Assembly (NCBI GenBank): GCA_023251595.1
Contig: JAHEYM010000018.1
Span: 1 to 13,139 of the forward strand
Reading direction: 5' to 3'
DNA: 13,139 nt
Source: Bacteroidota bacterium
Lineage (GTDB): Bacteria; Bacteroidota; Bacteroidia; AKYH767-A; JABDAW01
Position numbers and translations under genes: made by a program. Of this stretch, positions 6,067 through 12,575 are shown piece by piece. How positions within the stretch are numbered: the stretch's first letter is position 1; the number at the start of each line of letters is the position of its first letter. A model generated the notes under the pieces. The model was not told the DNA's origin. It searched no databases and was given only the letters and a program-made list of their open reading frames with translations.

Positions 6067-7167
6067 TCAACAATCGGCTAGAAACTTCATCGTATCAATC
6101 CCATCTGAATAATCCCAAAGTTCCGGAACCTGAGTCTTCCCCAATGGAATTGTTTGAAAGCCTGGAATTGGTCCACTAGAAGAAATACATTGAATCGTTT
6201 CTTCCAGCTCCTTCAAAAAATTCGATAAATGCTCCGTGCCGGAATAATATTCATAACCAACGATCGGCGGTCCCGAAACCGGAGTCGGTTCTTTCACCAG
6301 TAAAATATCCCCAGCCTCAATTATTGGGATATTCATCATTTGCAACAATGCTTTGAAATATTTGCGATTGTTCAAAAGCGGATCATCCAATCCACCCCCC
6401 TTTCCTTGCCTGCACTGCGTTTCGGCAGGCAGGTGGGGGGCAGGGGGGCAAGACTTCTCCAAAGCGCTGATAAATCCGGCAAAGTCATACCCCTCCGGCA
6501 CCATCAACTTCGAAATACTCCTGCAGCCCAGTCCGTAATAATCCAAAATATCATTCGCGAGTCCGGATAATTCTTTATCGCTCTCGTTCCCATTTAAAAC
6601 CGCCACCGAGTTCCGATTTTGTCTGAAAAGATGCGCCTTACTTCCAAATAAGTATTTGAAATATCGGTTACTGTTTTTGCTGCCCGTTGCGATCACTGCT
6701 TCCGTGTTCACCAAAATCGTCGCGAATTCAATTCTTTCTCTCAGAATCGGGAATTTTTCACCCCAAAGCTGAACAATCGCCGGAATCAGAAACGGATCGT
6801 TACCCGAACATTTTCCAACAAAAATATTTCCTGAAATGATCACACAAATCAAATCATGTAATCCAACAAGAGGTACATTTCCAGGCATGATAACACCGAT
6901 TCTTTTTGGTTGTCTATTCTCGGCAAATTGTTTTTCATACATCGAAATCCACTTCCTGATCTTTGTTGGTTCTAATGCCAAAACCCAGGCTCTCATTGCT
7001 TTATTAACTTCTTTTTTGGTGAAAAAAGGGCAACAATCATAAGTTTTCGAAATACTTTCATTCAACGTCTCTTTCCCAACGGCCGATGGGTCTTCCTCAC
7101 CACCCAAACACTGGTTAAGGATTATTCCCAGCCCGACTAAAAGTTTTTCAGCTTCCTCCTTCGACAT
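6067..7167 (-). CDS. LuxC-family acyl-CoA reductase carrying an in-frame palindromic insertion
   Basis: 366-residue member of the acyl-CoA reductase (LuxC) family, which reduces fatty acyl-CoA or acyl-enzyme to aldehyde with NAD(P)H in the cytoplasm. Supporting features are a Rossmann-type segment with IMPGNVPLVGLHDL (residues 93-106), TGSKNSNRYFKYLFG (161-175), the catalytic Cys215 in YYGLGCRSISK, YEYYSG (305-310) and the C-terminal LWDYSDGIDTMKFL typical of the family. Residues 240-259 (from CPPAPHLP to GKGGG) are unlike the rest: Pro, Gly and Cys rich, and encoded by a GC-rich palindrome. They fall between an alpha-helical segment (FISALEKS) and NNRKYF, plausibly a surface loop, so activity may survive. 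The gene is divergent from the ferredoxin gene, an arrangement I recall from other Bacteroidota. In vivo substrate unknown. Confidence 0.92.
   Translation of the reverse strand: MSKEEAEKLLVGLGIILNQCLGGEEDPSAVGKETLNESISKTYDCCPFFTKKEVNKAMRAWVLALEPTKIRKWISMYEKQFAENRQPKRIGVIMPGNVPLVGLHDLICVIISGNIFVGKCSGNDPFLIPAIVQLWGEKFPILRERIEFATILVNTEAVIATGSKNSNRYFKYLFGSKAHLFRQNRNSVAVLNGNESDKELSGLANDILDYYGLGCRSISKLMVPEGYDFAGFISALEKSCPPAPHLPAETQCRQGKGGGLDDPLLNNRKYFKALLQMMNIPIIEAGDILLVKEPTPVSGPPIVGYEYYSGTEHLSNFLKELEETIQCISSSGPIPGFQTIPLGKTQVPELWDYSDGIDTMKFLADC
6391..6450. repeat. GC-rich palindromic element inserted in frame into the acyl-CoA reductase gene
   Basis: About 60 bases whose composition contrasts with the flanks. 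The core stem is TGCCTGC (6407-6413) and GCAGGCA (6425-6431) around an 11-base loop. An outer stem pairs the C6 run at 6395-6400 with the G6 run at 6435-6440, and another G6 run lies at 6443-6448. It supplies codons 240-259 of the reductase and keeps the frame open. It resembles in-frame palindromic elements such as those known from Rickettsia, but in a different family. Exact borders are uncertain by several bases. Confidence 0.75.
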
Positions 7168-7249
7168 ATTTCTTTAATACAAAAGAAAATAATTATGCAA
7201 AGATTGTTTAAATTTGCGCTCGTAAAATTCAATTTCAACACTTTTAATT
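7168..7249. promoter_or_regulatory. Divergent promoter region between acyl-CoA reductase and ferredoxin
   Basis: This 82-base A/T-rich spacer must drive both directions. On the plus strand TAAATTTG (7209-7216), followed by C, matches the Bacteroidetes -7 box and would start the ferredoxin mRNA near 7223, leaving about 27 bases of leader. On the minus strand AATCTTTG (7205-7198) is a one-mismatch box for the reductase. Neither has a convincing -33 TTG at 19-21 bases. The two boxes are separated by only three bases, so transcription in the two directions may compete. Confidence 0.45.
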
Positions 7250-7600
7250 ATGGCTATTAAAATAACAGAAGAATGTATCAATTGCGGAGCTTGTGAGCCG
7301 GAATGCCCAAACAATGCAATTTATGAAGGTGGAGCAGAATGGAGATTTTCTGACGGAACAACCCTCTCGGGCAACGTAACGAAAATGGATGGTACTTCCG
7401 TTGACGCAAGCGCAGCACAGACTCCGGTTTCTATGGATCTGTATTTTATCGTTCACGACAAATGCACCGAATGTGTCGGTTTTCACGATGAACCACAATG
7501 TGCAGCGGTTTGTCCCGTTGATTGCTGTGTGGACGACGAAAACTACAGAGAATCGAAAGAAGATCTGCTTGCGAAAAAAGCAAAAATGCACGGAAATTGA
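7250..7600 (+). CDS. 2[4Fe-4S] ferredoxin
   Basis: 116-residue cytoplasmic electron carrier. The first cluster motif is C9-x2-C12-x2-C15-x3-C19-P (ECINCGACEPECP). The second is C72-x2-C75-x8-C84-x3-C88-P (KCTECVGFHDEPQCAAVCP); the eight-residue spacing in the second motif is typical of the Allochromatium/YfhL-type low-potential ferredoxins. Between them, residues 24-66 form an extension (EGGAEWRFSDGTTLSG and on) longer than in the 80-residue classical proteins. A further Cys92-Cys93 pair follows the second motif. The ATG at 7250 follows an A/T-rich leader. Its partner is not shown by the sequence; divergence from the acyl-CoA reductase suggests shared regulation, and the serine genes lie downstream. 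The next gene begins one base after its stop. Confidence 0.95.
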   Translation: MAIKITEECINCGACEPECPNNAIYEGGAEWRFSDGTTLSGNVTKMDGTSVDASAAQTPVSMDLYFIVHDKCTECVGFHDEPQCAAVCPVDCCVDDENYRESKEDLLAKKAKMHGN

Positions 7601-7601
7601 G

Positions 7602-8510
7602 TTGAAACGTTCCCTCCATCTTTTGAGCGTTTTCTGCTTATTCTTTTTACCTTTTTCTTTCAACGCCCAAAACCTGAACAATAAAAAGCAATCTCTGAAA
7701 GAGATCGCTGATTCAATGCATATCATTGGGCAGAAAGTAGTTACCGGCGAAACGGATAGCATCCGGAAAACATCTTCTGCTGTTTTTTCCGGCCTGATAA
7801 GCAAGTTTTTAGACTCCGACCTTTCCTTTGAATTTTCTTTAGATTCGGTTAAGAACCTTTCTTCTCTTTACTCCGCCGACCATAAAGTAAGAATCCTTAC
7901 ATGGTCTTTGATGTCTCGTGATCACCAAAAATGTTCTTTCTATGGTGAAATGATAGTCCGCGATACACTTAAGAAACAATACCGGAATATCCATCTGATC
8001 GACAAATCCGATTCGATCCCGAATCCTGTCCTTCAACGCCTTAGTTCCGAAATGTGGTACGGGGCTGTTTACTACAAAATCATCGACGTGCACCGGAAGG
8101 ATAAGACATACTACACTTTACTAGGCTGGCACAGTAAAAATGCCAAAGTTATGTCAAAAGTTATTGATGTGCTCTCCTTCACACTGAACAAACCGACCTT
8201 CGGATTCGCTATCTTTAAGATGCCGGGAAAAAGACAAAGTCGCGTAATTTTCAATTATAGTAGCAATCTTTCAATGTCTTTACATTTTGACGAAAAGTCG
8301 CAAAGGATTATTTTCGATAGTCTTTCTCCTTCAGACCCGAATCAGAAAGACAATTTTGAATATTATGGACCCGATGGACGAATCAATGCTTTCAAGTTTA
8401 AAAAAGGAAATTGGAACATGTTGAAGGATATTGACGCCCGAAATCCAAAGGAAGATCATACTGTAAAGCCGCCTGAAAAATTGAAACAAATTCCTGTTCA
8501 TAACGAGTAA
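7602..8510 (+). CDS. Exported protein of unknown function, translationally coupled to the ferredoxin gene
   Basis: 302 residues if read from the TTG at 7602. The frame stays open upstream to an ATG at 7389, but that longer reading overlaps most of the ferredoxin gene and buries the signal peptide, so TTG, one base after the ferredoxin stop, is preferred. Residues 1-23 are a clear signal peptide (KRSLHLLSVF core, ending FNAQ). The mature part is mixed alpha/beta with VRILTWSLMS, then YYTLLGWHSKNAKV, then FAIFKMPGKRQSRVIFNYSS, then EYYGPDGRINAF and KKGNWNMLKDIDARN near the end. I recall proteins with this motif order as an unnamed conserved family of Bacteroidota, but no function is known to me. 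There is no lipobox or membrane anchor, so it is likely periplasmic or secreted. A cytoplasmic ferredoxin coupled to an exported protein is an odd pairing. Confidence 0.82.
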   Translation: MKRSLHLLSVFCLFFLPFSFNAQNLNNKKQSLKEIADSMHIIGQKVVTGETDSIRKTSSAVFSGLISKFLDSDLSFEFSLDSVKNLSSLYSADHKVRILTWSLMSRDHQKCSFYGEMIVRDTLKKQYRNIHLIDKSDSIPNPVLQRLSSEMWYGAVYYKIIDVHRKDKTYYTLLGWHSKNAKVMSKVIDVLSFTLNKPTFGFAIFKMPGKRQSRVIFNYSSNLSMSLHFDEKSQRIIFDSLSPSDPNQKDNFEYYGPDGRINAFKFKKGNWNMLKDIDARNPKEDHTVKPPEKLKQIPVHNE

Positions 8511-8527
8511 CCCCACTCATTTTTTAG

Positions 8528-8535
8528 TATCTTTG
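8528..8535 (+). promoter_or_regulatory. Possible -7 box upstream of the serine gene cluster
   Basis: TATCTTTG matches TAnnTTTG and lies 26 bases before the aminotransferase ATG at 8562, in the 51-base gap after the exported-protein gene. No -33 TTG is seen at 19-21 bases, so it is a weak call. No terminator hairpin is visible in the same gap, so read-through from the ferredoxin gene is also possible. Confidence 0.4.
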
Positions 8536-8561
8536 GCGCGTTTTCTAAGGTCAATTATTCT

Positions 8562-9638
8562 ATGCAATTCAAGAAATTATTTATTCCGGGACCTACGATG
8601 GTCCACCCCGATGTTTTAGCGAAAATGGCGACTCCGATGATCGGGCACCGTAGCAAAGACGCCTCTGATCTTCAACGAAGAATTACCGAGAAGATGAGGA
8701 AATTAATGTTCACTCAGAACAAAATAATCCTCTCCACTTCATCCGGAACAGGATTGATGGAGGGCGCTATACGAAACTCTACAGCAAAAAAAGCCATCGT
8801 TTTTTCAGTGGGTGCATTTGGTGACAGATGGGCTGATTTAGGTTTACTGAACGGCGTTCCCTGCGATCTTCACTCTGAAGAATCCGGGAATCCGACAATG
8901 CCCGAAACAGCTGATAAATATCTGAGCACCGGAAAATACGATGTTTGCTGCGTTACACACAACGAAACCTCTACCGGGATTATGAATCCCATCGAAGGAA
9001 TTGCTGAAGTAATGAAAAAATATCCGGACGTGTTGTGGCTCGTCGATGCAGTCAGTTCGATGGGCGGAGCAAAAATACCTGTCGATCAACTCGGTATAGA
9101 TATATGTATCACTTCCTCACAAAAAGCACTCGCGCTACCACCCGGACTTGCGTTAGCGTCTGTTTCCAAAAAAGCGGAAGCAAGATTTGAAGTGGTAGGA
9201 AATAAAGGGTATTATTTCGATTTCAAAAATTTAATTAAATATATAGATAAAAAAGATCATCAGTATTCTTCAACTCCTTCGCTGTCGCACATGTTCGCGC
9301 TCGACTTTCAACTCGACAGGATGGAAAAGGAAGGTTTTGAAAATATATTCGTTCGTCACCTCGAGATGGCGGAGTTTATGATCAACTGGGCAAATAAATA
9401 TTTCAAGATTTATCCTAAACCAGGTTTTGAATCCCTCACAGTTACATGTATAGATAACACACGCCGCATCAATGTTGCCGATCTGAACAAGGAACTCGGT
9501 AACAGAGGAATGCAGATTTCCAATGGCTACGGCGATCTGAAAGAAAAAACTTTCCGTATCGCGCACATGGGTGAATTACACATGGATGATATGATTGAAG
9601 TAACCTCCGCGATCGAAGACATTCTTAAATTGAATTAA
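8562..9638 (+). CDS. Class V aminotransferase of the alanine/serine-glyoxylate type, likely acting as phosphoserine aminotransferase
   Basis: 358-residue PLP enzyme, fold type I. It opens with FIPGPTMVHPDVL and GHRS (residues 28-31), typical of the alanine-glyoxylate/serine-pyruvate group and not of classical SerC. Other features are TSSGTGLMEG (59-68, PLP phosphate site), HNETSTG (133-139), LVDAVSSMGG with D162 contacting the PLP ring nitrogen, SSQKALALPPG with the Schiff-base Lys188, and FRIAHMG with R332 expected to bind the substrate carboxylate. It ends 20 bases before a SerA-type dehydrogenase, so it most likely converts phosphohydroxypyruvate and glutamate to phosphoserine. A role in alanine, glyoxylate or serine transamination cannot be excluded. 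The enzyme class is certain, the substrate inferred from context. Confidence 0.92.
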   Translation: MQFKKLFIPGPTMVHPDVLAKMATPMIGHRSKDASDLQRRITEKMRKLMFTQNKIILSTSSGTGLMEGAIRNSTAKKAIVFSVGAFGDRWADLGLLNGVPCDLHSEESGNPTMPETADKYLSTGKYDVCCVTHNETSTGIMNPIEGIAEVMKKYPDVLWLVDAVSSMGGAKIPVDQLGIDICITSSQKALALPPGLALASVSKKAEARFEVVGNKGYYFDFKNLIKYIDKKDHQYSSTPSLSHMFALDFQLDRMEKEGFENIFVRHLEMAEFMINWANKYFKIYPKPGFESLTVTCIDNTRRINVADLNKELGNRGMQISNGYGDLKEKTFRIAHMGELHMDDMIEVTSAIEDILKLN

Positions 9639-9658
9639 TTTAATTATACTTTTTATAT

Positions 9659-10621
9659 ATGATAAAGATTTTAGCAAACGATGGCATCGATGATGCAGGA
9701 AAAAAGTTATTGACAGATGTCGGATTCGAAGTTTCTACATCAAAATTATCACCAGAAGAATTATTAAAAAACCTCAGTGAGTTCGATGCCTTACTTGTTC
9801 GAAGTGCTACTAAAGTAACACAACAAGTAATCGATTCTGCACCTAATCTCCGTCTCATTGGTCGCGCAGGCGTAGGTCTGGACAATATTGATGTTGAATA
9901 TGCAAAATATAAAAACATCAGAATTGCAAACACTCCCAACGCCTCTTCTCAATCAGTTGCGGAATTGGTATTCGCTCACATGTTCAACATGTCCCGATTC
10001 TTATATATGTCGAACCGTGAGATGCCTGTTTCGGGTCTGGACAATTTTGCAGGATTAAAGAAAAAATATTCCGAAGGAATTGAATTACGTGGTAAAAAAC
10101 TTGGCATCATCGGTTTCGGGAGAATCGGTCAGGCAACAGCGAAAATTGCTTTGGGTCTCGGCATGGAAATTCTACCATTCGAATTATATGCCGACGAGGT
10201 GAAGATTGAAATTGATTTTCTGAAAACGAGTAATTCTTCATCTATATACTTAACAATGAAATGTGTTTCCTTTGAAGAACTTCTTCATAACAGCGATTTC
10301 ATTACGCTCCATGTCCCATTTCCGAAAGGTGCACCACCGGTACTTGGCAAAAAAGAAATTGCCATGATGAAAAAAGGTGTTTGTCTCGTGAATACCGCCC
10401 GTGGAGGTGTTCTGAATGAAGATGATTTGCTCGAAGGATTGAACTCCGGTCAGGTCGCCTGCGCCGCACTCGATGTTTTTGCAGGTGAACCGAAACCAAG
10501 AAAAGAATTGTTGGAACATCCGCATATCTCCCTTTCTCCACATATCGGCGCATCAACAAAAGAAGCACAGGAAAGAATTGGAATTGAACTCGCTCAACAA
10601 GTCATCGATTTTTTTAAATAA
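9659..10621 (+). CDS. serA: D-3-phosphoglycerate dehydrogenase, short form (D-2-hydroxyacid dehydrogenase family)
   Basis: 320-residue cytoplasmic NAD-dependent dehydrogenase, first step of serine synthesis from 3-phosphoglycerate. Substrate-domain motifs are VRSATKV (47-53) and GRAGVGLDNID (68-78). The Rossmann domain has GFGRIGQATA (152-161). The catalytic set is complete: R248 in NTARGG, E277 in DVFAGEP and H295 in SPHIGAST. The protein ends at QQVIDFFK right after the catalytic domain, so the C-terminal ACT regulatory domain of longer SerA proteins is absent and serine feedback through ACT is not expected. Residues 176-203 form a somewhat long stretch after the second NAD-binding strand. 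Gene order with the aminotransferase favours SerA over glycerate, formate or lactate dehydrogenase relatives. The start ATG follows TTTTTATAT with no Shine-Dalgarno site. Confidence 0.9.
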   Translation: MIKILANDGIDDAGKKLLTDVGFEVSTSKLSPEELLKNLSEFDALLVRSATKVTQQVIDSAPNLRLIGRAGVGLDNIDVEYAKYKNIRIANTPNASSQSVAELVFAHMFNMSRFLYMSNREMPVSGLDNFAGLKKKYSEGIELRGKKLGIIGFGRIGQATAKIALGLGMEILPFELYADEVKIEIDFLKTSNSSSIYLTMKCVSFEELLHNSDFITLHVPFPKGAPPVLGKKEIAMMKKGVCLVNTARGGVLNEDDLLEGLNSGQVACAALDVFAGEPKPRKELLEHPHISLSPHIGASTKEAQERIGIELAQQVIDFFK

Positions 10622-10648
10622 AGAATATTAAACAATTATAATTTATAT

Positions 10649-11896
10649 ATGGCTGATTTAAAAGCTTTCAAAGGATTCAGACCCGTTAAAGAAAAAGTTT
10701 CTCTTGTTGCTTCCCGTCCCTACGATGTACTCGATACGGAAGAAGCCCGTGTTGAAGCCGGCGACAATACATTCTCGTTTTTACATGTCGTGAAACCTGA
10801 AATAGATTTTCCAAAGGGACATGATTCTCATGCACCCGAAATATATAAAAAAGGAAAAGATAATTTTGAGAAACTGGTGAAGGAAGGTGTCTTTTTTCAG
10901 GATTCATCAGAATGTCTGTATATATATAGATTAATCATGAATGGTCGCCCGCAAACAGGCATCATGGGTTGTGCTTCGGTCGATGATTATTTAAATGGTG
11001 TCATTAAAAAACATGAACTCACCCGCCCCGATAAAGAAGAAGACCGGAAAAATCATGTTCGCGTTTCGAAAATAAATGCTGAACCTGTTTTCTTTGCATA
11101 TCCTGCAGTAAAGGAGATTGATGAAATCGTTAATAAAATCACTGCCGGAATTCCCGAATATGATTTCACAACAGACGACGGAATTTCTCATACAATATGG
11201 GTAGTGAATAATGAAAGTACTATTTTGGATCTAAAAAGATATTTTAAATCACTTCCTGCAACGTATGTTGCCGATGGTCATCATCGTACCGCAGCCGCAG
11301 CATTAGTGGGCCAGGAATACAGAATTCAGAATCCCGGTTATACCGGCAAAGAAGAATTTAATTATTTTTTGGCGGTTCACTTTCCGGATAATCAATTGCA
11401 AATTCTCGATTATAATCGTGTCGTTCGCGATTTGAACGGGATGGAAGTGGAAGCGTTTCTTCGACATCTCGAAGAGAATTTTATTGTGAAAAATATTGGC
11501 AAATCAATTCATCACCCCGAAAAGCTACATAATTTCGGAATGTATTTGAACCAGAACTGGTATTCTCTTGATGCACGCCCCGGAACATTTAATGATCATG
11601 ATCCGATTGATGTGTTGGACGTAACAATTCTTTTCAGAAAAATTCTGCAACCATTATTAAATATAAATGATTTGCGTACCGATAAACGAATTGATTTTGT
11701 AGGTGGAATTCGTGGTTTGGGTGAATTGGAGAGACGTGTTAATTCGGGTGAAATGAAAGCAGCTTTTGCACTATATCCCGTCACCATGAAACAATTGATC
11801 GACATCGCCGATTCCGGAAATATTATGCCGCCAAAAACGACCTGGTTCGAACCAAAGCTACGAAGCGGCCTCGTTGTTCATAGTCTCGAGGGTTAG
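10649..11896 (+). CDS. DUF1015 family protein in a serine-biosynthesis neighbourhood
   Basis: 415 residues, cytoplasmic, with no signal or membrane segment. Family hallmarks are FRPVKEK and SRPYDVLDTEEAR (10-34), the block HELTRPDKEEDR (122-133), YVADGHHRTAAAA (207-218), VGGIRGLGELERRV (351-364) and the C-terminal MPPKTTWFEPKLRSGL (393-408). Length is normal for the family. No function is established to my knowledge, but it commonly neighbours serA and an AGT-type aminotransferase in distant bacteria, which suggests a step or control point of serine metabolism. The DGHHR motif recalls the DGxHR-type motif of ParB/Srx-fold serine kinases, a weak hint only. It lies 27 bases after serA and 9 bases before the YggS gene, so it is probably mid-operon. 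Confidence 0.9.
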   Translation: MADLKAFKGFRPVKEKVSLVASRPYDVLDTEEARVEAGDNTFSFLHVVKPEIDFPKGHDSHAPEIYKKGKDNFEKLVKEGVFFQDSSECLYIYRLIMNGRPQTGIMGCASVDDYLNGVIKKHELTRPDKEEDRKNHVRVSKINAEPVFFAYPAVKEIDEIVNKITAGIPEYDFTTDDGISHTIWVVNNESTILDLKRYFKSLPATYVADGHHRTAAAALVGQEYRIQNPGYTGKEEFNYFLAVHFPDNQLQILDYNRVVRDLNGMEVEAFLRHLEENFIVKNIGKSIHHPEKLHNFGMYLNQNWYSLDARPGTFNDHDPIDVLDVTILFRKILQPLLNINDLRTDKRIDFVGGIRGLGELERRVNSGEMKAAFALYPVTMKQLIDIADSGNIMPPKTTWFEPKLRSGLVVHSLEG

Positions 11897-11905
11897 GAAG
11901 AATCG

Positions 11906-12559
11906 ATGCCCGGTATTTGTCAAAATCTTAAAATCATTTCGAGTGAATTGGCTCCTGCAGGAGTGAAATTGGTCGCCGTCTCAAAACTTCAACCCGAAAA
12001 ATCCATTCTCGAAGCATATCATTGCGGACAAAAAACTTTTGGTGAAAATCGCGTACAGGAACTTCTCCCGAAAGCAGGAGCACTTCCTAAAGATATCGAG
12101 TGGCACTTAATTGGTCATCTTCAAACCAACAAAGTAAAATTTATCGCCCCTTTCATTTCGCTGATTCATTCGGTCGATAGTCTCAATCTTCTCAAGGAAA
12201 TCGATAAAGAAGTTAAAAAGAATTCAAGAATTATACCCTGTCTTCTTCAGATCAGAATTGCCAGAGAAGAAACAAAATTTGGAATGAAATTTGATAAAGC
12301 GAAAGAACTTTTTGACTCGTGTGAATTGCAGAATTATCAGAACATTAAAATTTCGGGATTGATGGGAATGGCTACCCAGACAGAGGATCAGACTCTTGTT
12401 AGATCCGAATTCCGCAGTCTTCATAAATTCTATAGTGAATTAAAACACAAACACAACCTTTCCATTCTTTCGATGGGGATGTCGGGCGATTATAAAATTG
12501 CCGTTGAAGAAGGCAGTAATATGGTAAGAATCGGAAGTTCAATTTTTAATATTTCTTAA
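11906..12559 (+). CDS. YggS/PLPBP-family pyridoxal phosphate-binding protein
   Basis: 217-residue PLP-binding protein of the alanine-racemase-like TIM-barrel fold (YggS, PipY, PROSC). Motifs in order are LVAVSK with the PLP Lys27, FGENRVQEL (45-53), WHLIGHLQTNK (66-76), IHSVDS (88-92), MGMSGDY (190-196) and SNMVRIGSSIF (204-214) near the phosphate site. Members have no proven catalytic activity; they act in vitamin B6 and amino/keto-acid homeostasis. It begins nine bases after the DUF1015 stop, so it probably shares the transcript with the PLP-dependent aminotransferase. The C-terminus is short (IFNIS) where many relatives read RIGTAIFG, but key residues are present. The ATG at 11906 leaves a slightly short N-terminal helix, which is common in the family. 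Confidence 0.95.
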   Translation: MPGICQNLKIISSELAPAGVKLVAVSKLQPEKSILEAYHCGQKTFGENRVQELLPKAGALPKDIEWHLIGHLQTNKVKFIAPFISLIHSVDSLNLLKEIDKEVKKNSRIIPCLLQIRIAREETKFGMKFDKAKELFDSCELQNYQNIKISGLMGMATQTEDQTLVRSEFRSLHKFYSELKHKHNLSILSMGMSGDYKIAVEEGSNMVRIGSSIFNIS

Positions 12560-12575
12560 TCCAAAAACAAGGAGT

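Noticed and set aside
6340..6570. Two plus-strand open frames over the GC-rich element in the reductase gene
   Set aside because: They arise from the palindrome and lie antisense to conserved reductase motifs.
6067..7167. Reductase as a pseudogene because of the odd insertion
   Set aside because: The frame is intact on both sides, and Cys215 and the C-terminal family motif are present, so it is treated as a functional gene with an inserted loop.
7389..7601. N-terminal extension of the exported protein from ATG 7389
   Set aside because: It would overlap most of the ferredoxin gene and place the signal peptide in mid-protein; the TTG at 7602 gives a normal secreted protein.
7244..7804. Minus-strand open frame of 186 codons across the ferredoxin and the next gene
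   Set aside because: It lies antisense to a clear ferredoxin with both cluster motifs; its product has no recognisable domain.
8511..8561. Terminator between the exported-protein gene and the aminotransferase gene
   Set aside because: No inverted repeat was found in the gap; only a possible -7 box is visible.
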